Below are positions 1-7,527 of a stretch of 64,000 bases of DNA, one piece after another; position 1 is the first letter of the stretch; the number at the start of each line of letters is the position of its first letter. Under the pieces are notes generated by a model. It was not told where the DNA came from. It was given only the letters and a program-made list of their open reading frames with translations, and ran no database searches. The stretch covers positions 62,001 through 126,000 of the forward strand of contig NZ_VOBQ01000019.1 in assembly GCF_007833165.1 (NCBI RefSeq), given 5' to 3'. This DNA is from Caenimonas sedimenti. Its GTDB lineage: Bacteria; Pseudomonadota; Gammaproteobacteria; Burkholderiales; Burkholderiaceae_C. The position numbers and the translations under genes are program-made.

Positions 1-632
1 TGCCGGCGCAGCTCGTCGATCTGGGCCGCGGTCAAGGGAGCCGGCCGCGCCATCAGCCACAGCCGGGCGGTCTCCTCCAACTCTTCCAGCACGGCGCTGG
101 CTTCGGCTGGACTGCGATGCCACACGCAGGGCCCCAGCCTCTCCAGCATCACGGCGCGGATCGGAGTACCAGCCGCCCGAGATGTCTCGATGCGCGCCGC
201 CACGAGTCCGGCAACCGCTGGGTCACCTGGGCGGTGATAGGCGACCAGCGGAACGTGCCCGACCTTCATCACGAAGTAGGGGGTGATCGGCGGCACGATG
301 TCGTTCGGGCTCCAGACGCCCGCCAGGGTCAGGGCCACGAGATGCGTCGCGTGCGTGTGGATGACGCAGTGCGCGTCGGGGTCGGACGCGTAGATTCGCT
401 GGTGCAGCGCCAGCGTCTTGGAGGCCCGGTCGCCCGCCGTCTGGACGCCCTGTGCATCGATCTCGGCCAACCGCCCAGGTTCCAGCGTGCCGAGGCAGGC
501 GTCCGTGGGGGTGATCAGGAAGCCGCCATCCGGGAGGCGCACGCTGATGTTGCCGGCACTGGCGTGGACGTAGCCACGCTGGTACAGCGAGGCACCGACG
601 CGGCAGATCTCGTCACGCAGAGCCCCGGTCAC
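1..632 (-). CDS. otnC: Class II aldolase family, probable 3-oxo-tetronate 4-phosphate decarboxylase (cut by left edge)
   Basis: Predicted to decarboxylate 3-oxo-tetronate 4-phosphate to dihydroxyacetone phosphate, the last step of threonate/erythronate breakdown in the cytoplasm. About 210 codons are visible. Family members are about 212 residues, so only the extreme C-terminus should be missing. The class II aldolase signature is present: GNIS at residues 27-30 and the metal-binding cluster HTHATH at 92-97. By eye, Thr73 lies where FucA/AraD-type enzymes carry the acidic catalytic residue, so the exact reaction rests partly on the neighbours. The GTG start at 632 overlaps the stop of the kinase gene (GTGA), implying translational coupling. 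Family seen directly; precise substrate inferred from the ltnD-otnK-otnC order. The isomerase otnI is not in view and may lie beyond the left edge. Confidence 0.8.
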   Translation of the reverse strand, partial: MTGALRDEICRVGASLYQRGYVHASAGNISVRLPDGGFLITPTDACLGTLEPGRLAEIDAQGVQTAGDRASKTLALHQRIYASDPDAHCVIHTHATHLVALTLAGVWSPNDIVPPITPYFVMKVGHVPLVAYHRPGDPAVAGLVAARIETSRAAGTPIRAVMLERLGPCVWHRSPAEASAVLEELEETARLWLMARPAPLTAAQIDELRR

Positions 633-1933
633 CGCTGTTGCCCCAGCATCGCGAAGGCCTTGCGGAAGAAATCTGGCGCGCCGAAATTGCCGGACTTCAA
701 GGCCATGTGCACCGTCTCGCCTGCACACACGGGCGACTGCACGGCCGTCCACGGCACACCCGGATCGATCTGTGGCCCGATCGCCATGCGTTGCACGCCC
801 AGGGCCTGCACCACGGCGCCCGAAGTTTCGCCGCCCGCCACCACCAGCTGGCGCACGCCGGCCCGTACCAGGCCGATGGCGATGGACGACAAGGCCTGCT
901 CGACGACTTCACCTGCCCGGGCAGCGCCAAGCTGGGCTTGCACAGACTTCACGGCCTCCGGCTCCGCCGTTGCGTAGACCAGCACGGGGCCCTGCGCAAG
1001 CCGGGGCCCGGCCCACTCGAGCGCTGCCCCGGCCACATCGGCGCCCGCCGCCAGTTCCAGCGGGTCGATCGCGAAAGCCGCACCACCCGTTGCCTTGAAC
1101 TGCGCCACCTGTGCGTTGGTCGCCAGCGAACAACTGCCTGAGATCACGGCGCGTGAACCGCTTGCCGACGGCAGGACGTCTGCCGCCACGTCGTCCTTCA
1201 GCTGGCCAGCGTTGCGCCAGTTCTGCGGCAACCCGATCGCGATGCCTGAACCGGCGGTGACCAGTGGCATCCCCGCCAAGGCTTCACCGATGCGCAGGAG
1301 GTCATCGTTGCCGACGGCGTCGACCACCGCGACGGAGACACCCTCCCCCTGCAGTTCATCGAAGCGAGCACGAATGGCGCCCGCGCCACGCGCAACGACG
1401 TGCTGCGCCACCAGGCCCACGCGGCGGCGCGTCTGCGCCTGCATCACGCGCACCAGGTTGGCGTCGGTCATGGGTGTGAGCGGATGGTTGCGCATGCCGC
1501 TCTCGCTGAGCAACTGGTCGCCCACGAACAGGTGGCCCTTGAAGACCGTGCGCTGGTTCTCCGGGAACGCGGGACAGGCGATGGTGAAGCCCTGGCCCGG
1601 CCCGTGCAGCGCATCGAGCAGCGCGTCCGTGACGGGCCCGATGTTGCCGTCCGGCGTGGAATCGAAGGTGGAGCAGTACTTGAAGTAGACCTGCTGCACG
1701 CCCTGCCCTTGCAACCAGCGCAAGGCCGCCAGCGACTGCTGCACGGCATCGGCGGCGGGAATGGTCCGCGACTTCAGCGCGACGACGATGGCGTCGGCGT
1801 CCACCGTGGCGGCTTCATCGCCTGGCACCCCGATGGTCTGCACCGTGCGCATGCCGCTGCGCACGAGGTTGTTCGCGAGGTCCGTGGCGCCGGTGAAATC
1901 GTCGGCGATGCAGCCGAGCAGTGCCCGCCCCAT
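629..1933 (-). CDS. otnK: 3-oxo-tetronate kinase (four-carbon acid sugar kinase family)
   Basis: Phosphorylates 3-oxo-tetronate at O4 using ATP, in the cytoplasm. The 434-residue protein has the two-domain architecture and length of the DUF1537 four-carbon sugar kinase family. It opens with GCIADDFTGATDLAN near residue 7, the family's N-terminal signature that contributes to substrate binding. A glycine-rich nucleotide-binding stretch, VVAGGETSGAVV, lies near residue 365. It sits between ltnD (two bases upstream) and otnC (four-base overlap), the order seen in known L-threonate and D-threonate utilisation loci. L-threonate is inferred from the partner dehydrogenase; D-erythronate or D-threonate cannot be excluded. 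Confidence 0.88.
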   Translation of the reverse strand: MGRALLGCIADDFTGATDLANNLVRSGMRTVQTIGVPGDEAATVDADAIVVALKSRTIPAADAVQQSLAALRWLQGQGVQQVYFKYCSTFDSTPDGNIGPVTDALLDALHGPGQGFTIACPAFPENQRTVFKGHLFVGDQLLSESGMRNHPLTPMTDANLVRVMQAQTRRRVGLVAQHVVARGAGAIRARFDELQGEGVSVAVVDAVGNDDLLRIGEALAGMPLVTAGSGIAIGLPQNWRNAGQLKDDVAADVLPSASGSRAVISGSCSLATNAQVAQFKATGGAAFAIDPLELAAGADVAGAALEWAGPRLAQGPVLVYATAEPEAVKSVQAQLGAARAGEVVEQALSSIAIGLVRAGVRQLVVAGGETSGAVVQALGVQRMAIGPQIDPGVPWTAVQSPVCAGETVHMALKSGNFGAPDFFRKAFAMLGQQR

Positions 1934-1935
1934 GC

Positions 1936-2832
1936 TCAGGCCTTCGCCTCGGGCAGCGTGATGCCCGGGAAGATCTTGATGACCGCGCTGTCGTCCTGCT
2001 GCCCGAAGCCGGCCGATGACGCCTGCATGAACATCTGGTGCGCCGTGGCCGAGAGCGGCAGCGGAAACTTCGTCGCGCGCGCCGTGTCCAGCACCAGGCC
2101 CAGGTCTTTCACGAAGATGTCCACCGCGGACAGCGGCGTGTAGTCGGCAGCCAGCACATGGGCCATGCGGTTCTCGAACATCCAGCTGTTGCCGGCGCTG
2201 TGCGTGATGACTTCATACAGCGCTTCGGCGTCCACGCCCTCGCGCAGTCCGAGCGCCATGGCTTCCGCCGCCGCGGCGATATGCACGCCGGCCAGCAACT
2301 GGTTGATGATCTTGACCTTGCTGCCGTTGCCGGCCTGGTCGCCGAGCTTGTAGACCTTGGCGGCCATGGCGTCGAGGATGCCGCCGGCCTTGGCATACGC
2401 CGCCGGCGTGCCCGCCGTCATCATGGTCATCTGGCCGGAAGCGGCCTTCGCCGCGCCGCCGGAGATGGGCGCGTCGAGGTACAGCAAGCCCCGCTCGGCC
2501 AGCCGCCGTTCCAGCGCGACGGACCAGCCCGGGTCCACGGTCGAACACATCACGAACAGGCTGCCGGGCTTCATGGCGGCCGCGGCGCCCTTCTCGCCGA
2601 ACAGCACGGCTTCGGTCTGTGCGGCATTCACCACGACGCTGACGACGACGTCGCATCGCGACCCCAGGTCGCCCGGGTCGGCGCAGGCGGTACCGCCTTC
2701 GGCCGCGAAGCCGCGCGCGGCCTCCTCGCGCACGTCGCAGACGTGCAAGGCATAACCCGCGCGGCGCAGCGAAGCCGCCATGCCCCGCCCCATGGCGCCC
2801 AGGCCGATGACACCGACGTTGATGTTTTCCAT
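1936..2832 (-). CDS. ltnD: L-threonate dehydrogenase (beta-hydroxyacid dehydrogenase family)
   Basis: NAD-dependent oxidation of L-threonate to 2-oxo-tetronate, the first step of the pathway completed by otnK and otnC. The 298-residue protein has the usual 3-hydroxyisobutyrate dehydrogenase layout. A Rossmann motif GVIGLGAMGRGMA lies at residues 6-18, the substrate-loop signature DAPISGGAAKA follows, and the catalytic-lysine segment GNGSKVKIINQLL is in the C-terminal helical domain. The frame stays open far upstream, but the ATG at 2832 gives a family-length protein starting directly with the Rossmann fold, so the longer version is rejected. It is the first gene of a three-gene minus-strand operon and diverges from the glutaminase gene across 36 bases. 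A related 3-hydroxyacid dehydrogenase specificity is the main alternative. Confidence 0.85.
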   Translation of the reverse strand: MENINVGVIGLGAMGRGMAASLRRAGYALHVCDVREEAARGFAAEGGTACADPGDLGSRCDVVVSVVVNAAQTEAVLFGEKGAAAAMKPGSLFVMCSTVDPGWSVALERRLAERGLLYLDAPISGGAAKAASGQMTMMTAGTPAAYAKAGGILDAMAAKVYKLGDQAGNGSKVKIINQLLAGVHIAAAAEAMALGLREGVDAEALYEVITHSAGNSWMFENRMAHVLAADYTPLSAVDIFVKDLGLVLDTARATKFPLPLSATAHQMFMQASSAGFGQQDDSAVIKIFPGITLPEAKA

Positions 2833-2855
2833 GCGGCATCGTAGCGCCTGCCGGG

Positions 2856-2861
2856 CACAAT
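2856..2861 (+). promoter_or_regulatory. Candidate -10 element of a leaderless glsA transcript
   Basis: CACAAT ends seven bases before the ATG at 2869, and there is no Shine-Dalgarno sequence between. This would start transcription at or next to the A of that ATG. No convincing -35 box is visible. Confidence 0.3.
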
Positions 2862-2868
2862 GTCCGCC

Positions 2869-3780
2869 ATGCAATTCCAAGCGCTGCTCGAAGAGATCGT
2901 CGCCACCCTGCGCCCGGAGCTGGGCCGGGAGGGTCAGGTCGCCAGCTACATCCCGGCGCTCGCGCGGGTGCCGGCGGCTCAGTTCGGGATCGCGCTGCGG
3001 ACCTGCGACGGGCACGAAGCCCAGGCGGGCGACAGCACGACGCCCTTCTCCATCCAGAGCATCTCCAAGCTGTTCACGCTGACCCTCGGCATGCGCGAGA
3101 TGGGCGAGACGCTGTGGGAACGCATCGGGCGGGAGCCTTCCGGCAATCCATTCAATTCGCTGGTGCAGCTCGAATCGGAGCATGGCGTCCCGCGCAACCC
3201 GTTCATCAACGCCGGTGCCATCGCCGTGACCGACCGCCTGGTCAGCCTGTTCGACGCCAAGGCGGAGATGCTGACCCTGCTGTCCAGCCTGTGCGAGGAG
3301 CCGATCCGCTACGACGAGGAAGTGGCTGCATCCGAGGCGGCCACTGGTTTCCGCAACGTTGCCATGGCGAATTTCATGAAGAGCTTCGGCCGCATCGACA
3401 ACGACGTGGCGGCCGTGCTCGACGCGTACTTCCACCACTGCGCGGTACGAATGAGCTGCGCGCAGTTGGCGCGCGCGGTGGGGTTCCTGTGCCGCGATGG
3501 CGTGCATCCGGCAACGGGCCAGCAGCTCCTCACGGAGCGCCAGGCGCGGCGCGTCAACTCGCTGATGCTGACCTGTGGAACGTACGACGCGGCGGGTGAA
3601 TTCGCCTTCCGCATCGGGCTGCCCTGCAAGAGTGGCGTGGGCGGCGGCATCGTGGCCGTGGTGCCGGACCGGCTCACCCTGTGCGTGTGGTCCCCGGCGC
3701 TGGAATCGAGCGGCAATTCGCTGCTGGGCATGAAGGCGCTCGAGATGTTCACCGCGAAGACGGGCTTGTCGATCTTCTGA
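2869..3780 (+). CDS. glsA: Glutaminase
   Basis: Hydrolyses L-glutamine to glutamate and ammonia in the cytoplasm. This is a serine-dependent glutaminase with the beta-lactamase-like fold. The SxxK catalytic motif is SISK at residues 64-67, preceded by QAGD. Downstream are PSGNPFNSLVQLE, PRNPFINAGAI and, near the C-terminus, KSGVGGGI, all family signatures. With the start at 2869 the protein is 303 residues, close to the usual 305-310. An ATG at 2860 would add three residues but overlaps the putative -10 element. The gene is single and converges on the Bug gene with a six-base gap. It shows no functional link to the threonate genes. Confidence 0.95.
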   Translation: MQFQALLEEIVATLRPELGREGQVASYIPALARVPAAQFGIALRTCDGHEAQAGDSTTPFSIQSISKLFTLTLGMREMGETLWERIGREPSGNPFNSLVQLESEHGVPRNPFINAGAIAVTDRLVSLFDAKAEMLTLLSSLCEEPIRYDEEVAASEAATGFRNVAMANFMKSFGRIDNDVAAVLDAYFHHCAVRMSCAQLARAVGFLCRDGVHPATGQQLLTERQARRVNSLMLTCGTYDAAGEFAFRIGLPCKSGVGGGIVAVVPDRLTLCVWSPALESSGNSLLGMKALEMFTAKTGLSIF

Positions 3781-3786
3781 GGCGCC

Positions 3787-4746
3787 TCACTCGACCTTCA
3801 CGTTGGCCTTCTTCGCCCGTTCCAGCTGCGCCTGGCCCGCGCTCTCGGCCCAGGCGTTGAATTCGGCGGGCGCCTTGAACGGTGCGGCTTCGTTGCCGGT
3901 GGTGAGCAGCTTCTCGCGCACCTGCGGGTCGTTCAAGACCTTGTTCGCGGCGGCCACCAGTTTGTCCGCCACCGGTGGCGGCAGTTTGGCCGGGCCGAAC
4001 AGGCCGAACCAGAAAGAGACGTCGAACCCCGCCAGCCCCTGCGATGCGATCGTCGGCAGGCCAGGCGTCACGGCCGACGGCTCGGGCGTTGTCACGCCCA
4101 GCATCCGGACCACGCCCTGCCGGCCCAGCGGCAGCACCGAAGCGGCGGTGCCGAACGACAGGTCGACGTCCCCCGCCGCCACCGCCTGCAGCGCGGGGGC
4201 GCCGCCCTTGAACGGGATGTGCACCATCGAGGCGTCGATGGCCTTCTCGAAGGTCAATGCCGCCATGTGCGGCGAGCCGCCGATGCCCGACGACGAATAA
4301 TTCAGCTTGCCGGGTTGGGCCTTCGCCTTCGCCACCAGGTCCTTCAGGCTGCCGATGCCGCTCTTCGGGCTGACGGCGAGCACCAGCGGCGCGATGGTCA
4401 GGCGATTGATCGGCGTGAAATCCGTGTGCAGGTACTGGACCTTGTACAGGTGCTGGTCGATGCCGTAGAGCGTGCCCGTGGCGAGGCCCAGCGTGTAGCC
4501 GTCGGCCGGCGCGCGCCAAAGCAGGGTCGACGCCAGCGTGCTGCCCGCGCCGGGCTTGTTGTCCACCACGATCGTCTGGCCCAACTCCCTGCCCAACGCC
4601 TCGCCGACGATGCGCGCGATCACGTCGGCCGCCCCCGAGGGCGAGTAGCCCACGATCAGCCGGACCGGCTTGTTGGGATAGTCGCTGCCTTGCGCGGCGA
4701 CGGGAAGCGCCAGCAGCAGCGCTGCGGCCATGAACCAGATCTGCAT
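3787..4746 (-). CDS. Bug/TctC-family periplasmic tricarboxylate-type binding protein
   Basis: Periplasmic solute-binding protein of the Bug family, which presents organic acids to TTT transporters or acts in sensing. A signal peptide covers about residues 1-19 (MAAALLLALPVAAQ), followed by YPNKPVRLIVGYSPSGAADVIAR, the usual mature N-terminus of Bug proteins. The 319-residue length is typical. AGGAG lies upstream of the ATG at 4746; a GTG three bases earlier is an alternative start. No tctA or tctB membrane genes are nearby, the common situation for orphan Bug genes in Burkholderiales. It is the last gene of the minus-strand operon, 28 bases after a crotonase gene, so its ligand is probably the pathway substrate or a related acid. 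Confidence 0.9.
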   Translation of the reverse strand: MQIWFMAAALLLALPVAAQGSDYPNKPVRLIVGYSPSGAADVIARIVGEALGRELGQTIVVDNKPGAGSTLASTLLWRAPADGYTLGLATGTLYGIDQHLYKVQYLHTDFTPINRLTIAPLVLAVSPKSGIGSLKDLVAKAKAQPGKLNYSSSGIGGSPHMAALTFEKAIDASMVHIPFKGGAPALQAVAAGDVDLSFGTAASVLPLGRQGVVRMLGVTTPEPSAVTPGLPTIASQGLAGFDVSFWFGLFGPAKLPPPVADKLVAAANKVLNDPQVREKLLTTGNEAAPFKAPAEFNAWAESAGQAQLERAKKANVKVE

Positions 4747-4774
4747 CACGACGATGTCTCCTTGTTCTGAGGTC

Positions 4775-5527
4775 CTACTTGCCCGTGAACCGGGCCGGCC
4801 GCTTCTCCGCCCAGGCCGCCTGCCCTTCGCGCAGGTCCGCCGATTCATAGGCGCGGCGGATGTCCGCCTGCAGTTCGGCCGCGTCGAGCGTGCCGCGGGC
4901 GATGCGATTCAGGTGGCGCTTCATGGCCAGCAACGGCAACGGGGCCATCGAGGCACACGCCGCCGCCAGGCCCGCGACCTCGGCGTCGAGCTGCGCCGGG
5001 TCCACCAGATGCGTCAGGTACCCCATCTGCTTCATGGTGGCGGCGTCGATCTTCTGCGCGGTGAGGAACAGCAGCTTGGCGTTGTCCAGGCCCAGGCGGG
5101 TCACATAGCGCTCGAGCCCCGACCGGTAGTAGTGCAGGCCAAGGCGGGCCGCCGGCATGAACATGTCGATGCCTGCCGCGCCGACGCGGAAATCGCACGA
5201 CAGCGCCAGGTCGGTCGCGCCGCCATAGACGCCACCCTGCAGCACGGCGATGGTGATGGCACGCGCGTGTTCCATCGAGTCCACCACCTCCTCGAAATTC
5301 ACCTTGCGCCCGCCGCCGATGCTGGCGATGTCGTAGCCGCTGCAGAAGTACTTGCCGGTGCCGCGCAATTGCAGCACCAGCACCTCGGGCATGGCATTGC
5401 ACTGCGCGATCAAGCCGCTCAGCACCTCCAGGTCTTCGGCGGTCAGCCGGTTGGCCTGCGCCGGACGGTGCAGGGTGATGGTGGCGACGCCGCCATCGAC
5501 GGTGAGTTGGGGGTTTCCGGAGTTCAT
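4775..5527 (-). CDS. Crotonase-fold protein lacking both hydratase glutamates
   Basis: Enoyl-CoA hydratase/isomerase superfamily, 250 residues, acting on a CoA thioester in the cytoplasm. The N-terminal TITLHRP and oxyanion-hole FCSGYDIA (about 61-68) are present, so CoA-thioester binding is likely. The two glutamates used by classical hydratases are absent. The GGGxE position reads GGATD (Asp106), and the PE position reads PAARLGLHY (Ala126). This argues for isomerase, decarboxylase, hydrolase or another crotonase chemistry rather than simple hydration. The ATG at 5527 overlaps the stop of the upstream crotonase (ATGA), so the two may be coupled or act together. The real reaction is unknown. 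Confidence 0.85.
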   Translation of the reverse strand: MNSGNPQLTVDGGVATITLHRPAQANRLTAEDLEVLSGLIAQCNAMPEVLVLQLRGTGKYFCSGYDIASIGGGRKVNFEEVVDSMEHARAITIAVLQGGVYGGATDLALSCDFRVGAAGIDMFMPAARLGLHYYRSGLERYVTRLGLDNAKLLFLTAQKIDAATMKQMGYLTHLVDPAQLDAEVAGLAAACASMAPLPLLAMKRHLNRIARGTLDAAELQADIRRAYESADLREGQAAWAEKRPARFTGK

Positions 5528-6330
5528 CGGCCTTGGAAGGATGGTGGGCGCTTGGCAAGGAAGGCGCGGCGGCCTTCCTTGTAGTCGTCGCTGTCGAAAC
5601 ACCGCGCCACGAGCGCGGAGACGGATGCCGTGTCGGCGGCGTCAGCATAGCGCTCGAACAGCTGCACGGCGGCCTTGGCGGCATGCACGGTCAGCGGCGC
5701 ATTGGCCGCGATCCGGGCCGCGTAGTGGTTCACCTTCTCCTCCAGTTGCCCGGCCTCCACCACGAAGTTCACCAGCCCGAGCCGCAGGGCCTCATCCGCC
5801 TCGAGCATGCGGGCACTGAACAGGATGTCCTTGGCGGCGGACGGCCCCACCAGGCGCGCCAGGCCCGCGATCCCGCGGTAGTCGTAGCCCAGGCCCAGGC
5901 GGGCCGCAGGGATTGCGAAGCGCGCGTTCGCGGACGCGAAGCGGACGTCGGCGGCCAAGGCGATGGCCAGCCCGCCGCCCACGCAATACCCCTCGATCAG
6001 CGCGATCAGCGGCTTGCTCAGGTTGGCCAGGCCGGCGTGCCCGCGCGCCGCGATCTCGTCGTAGCTCTTCTTCTGCGCGGCGTCGGCGCGGTGCTGCTCG
6101 AACTCCGAGATGTCGGCACCCGAGACGAAGGCTTCGCCGCCGGCGCCGCGCATCACGACCACGCGGACGTTCGCATCCTGTCCGAAGGCTTCGGCCGCGA
6201 TGCCGAGACCAGTCCACATGTCCAGCGACATCGCGTTGCGGCGCTCGGGCTGGTTGAAGGTGATCCAGCCGATGCCGTCCTGCACGCGGGCGAGGATGCG
6301 ATCGGTGCCGACCGGGATGAGGTCACTCAT
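5524..6330 (-). CDS. Crotonase-fold protein, second of the pair, also lacking both glutamates
   Basis: Enoyl-CoA hydratase/isomerase superfamily, 268 residues. It has WITFNQPERRNAM at the N-terminus, oxyanion-hole FVSGADISEF (about 68-77) and GYCVGGGLAIALAADVRF. Ala122 occupies the first catalytic glutamate position (GGGLA) and Ala142 the second (PAARLGLGY). The PAARLGLxY motif is shared with the downstream crotonase, suggesting the two genes are related paralogues kept as a pair. Its stop overlaps the start of the next gene, and its own start overlaps the stop of the CoA-transferase gene (ATGA). A non-hydratase CoA-thioester reaction is inferred. Confidence 0.85.
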   Translation of the reverse strand: MSDLIPVGTDRILARVQDGIGWITFNQPERRNAMSLDMWTGLGIAAEAFGQDANVRVVVMRGAGGEAFVSGADISEFEQHRADAAQKKSYDEIAARGHAGLANLSKPLIALIEGYCVGGGLAIALAADVRFASANARFAIPAARLGLGYDYRGIAGLARLVGPSAAKDILFSARMLEADEALRLGLVNFVVEAGQLEEKVNHYAARIAANAPLTVHAAKAAVQLFERYADAADTASVSALVARCFDSDDYKEGRRAFLAKRPPSFQGR

Positions 6331-7520
6331 GCCACCGCTCCTTCACTGCGCAAGCGCCGGACGGCGTCGGCGTCGTAGCCCAGTTCCTCCAGCACCGAAT
6401 CGGTGTGCTCGCCCGCATCGGGGGCGGCACGCTCGAAATGCTCAGGGTGGGGACAGGCGGACAGGTTGATCGGCGAGCGCAGCAACTGCAGGTCGCCCAG
6501 CGCGGCATGCGGCGCCGGACGCGTCATGCGCAGGTGGCGCGCCTGCTCGTCCTCGAAAGCCTGGCCGATGTCGTACACCGGCCCGCACGGAACACCGGCT
6601 TCGTTCAAACGCTCGACCAGCTCGGCCACGGTGTGGTGGCGTGTCAGTTCGTTGATCTCGGCTTCCAGCGCGCGCCGGTGGGCGAGGCGCGTCGCCTGGT
6701 CCTTGTACGAGGGATTGGTGGCGAGGTGCGGCGCTTCCAGCGTCTCGCACAGCTTGCCCCACATGGCGGCGCCCGGCCCGCAGATGTTGACCTTGCCATC
6801 CTTCGCGTCGAAGGTGCCCATGGGCACCAGCGTGGGATGCGAGTTGCCCTCCTGTTGCGGCACGGCGCCGTCCATGGTGTAGCGCACGCCCTGGAAGTCG
6901 AGCTTGTTCAGCATGGCTTCGAGCAAGGAGGTGTGGACCCACTGGCCGCGCCCCGTGCGCTCGCGATGCAGCAGCGCCAGCAGGATGCCCTGCCCCAGGA
7001 ACATGCCGGAGGTGGTGTCGGAAATCGCGATGCCGGTGCGCCAGGGCCCGCGGCCCGGCTCGCCGGTGACCGAGCTCAGCCCGCTCATGCCTTGCACGAT
7101 CTGGTCAAGGCCCTGGCGGTTCGCATAGGGGCCGCTCTGGCCGAAGCCGGAGATGCTGGCCAGGATCACGCGCGGGTTCACCGCACTGAGCGCCTCGTAC
7201 GTCAGGCCCAGCCGCTCTTTCACGGAGGCGCGGAAGTTCTCCACCACCACGTCGCTGCGCTTCACCAGCCGCATCAGCACTTCCTTGCCCGCCGGAGTCT
7301 TCAGGTCGACGCTCAGGCTGCGCTTGTTGCGGTGCAGGTTCTGTTCGTCGGAGCCCCGCCGATGCCCCAGCGTCGGCGGCCGGCCCGGCGGGTCGATGCG
7401 GACGACGTCGGCGCCCCAATCGGCCAGCAGGCGAACCGCCGTGGGCCCGGCGCGCGCGATGCTGAGGTCCAGCACCCTGCAGCCCGACAGGGGGAGGGGA
7501 AAAGTGTTCGTGGCAGTCAT
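6327..7520 (-). CDS. CaiB/BaiF family (type III) CoA-transferase
   Basis: Moves CoA between an acyl-CoA donor and a free carboxylic acid, activating the pathway acid without ATP. The 397-residue length is typical. The N-terminal SGCRVLDLSIARAGPTA is followed by LADWGADVVRIDPPG, and NLHRNKRSLSVDLK is the usual family block. The nucleophilic aspartate is likely in the NRQGLDQIVQGMSGL segment around residue 140. It lies seven bases after the esterase gene and overlaps the crotonase gene by four bases. In context it probably activates the acid released by the esterase. Donor and acceptor cannot be read from sequence. Confidence 0.9.
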   Translation of the reverse strand: MTATNTFPLPLSGCRVLDLSIARAGPTAVRLLADWGADVVRIDPPGRPPTLGHRRGSDEQNLHRNKRSLSVDLKTPAGKEVLMRLVKRSDVVVENFRASVKERLGLTYEALSAVNPRVILASISGFGQSGPYANRQGLDQIVQGMSGLSSVTGEPGRGPWRTGIAISDTTSGMFLGQGILLALLHRERTGRGQWVHTSLLEAMLNKLDFQGVRYTMDGAVPQQEGNSHPTLVPMGTFDAKDGKVNICGPGAAMWGKLCETLEAPHLATNPSYKDQATRLAHRRALEAEINELTRHHTVAELVERLNEAGVPCGPVYDIGQAFEDEQARHLRMTRPAPHAALGDLQLLRSPINLSACPHPEHFERAAPDAGEHTDSVLEELGYDADAVRRLRSEGAVA

Positions 7521-7527
7521 GGGCGTT

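Noticed and set aside
117..977. Plus-strand open frames across the otnC/otnK region
   Set aside because: They are antisense to the conserved aldolase and kinase genes and lack any domain.
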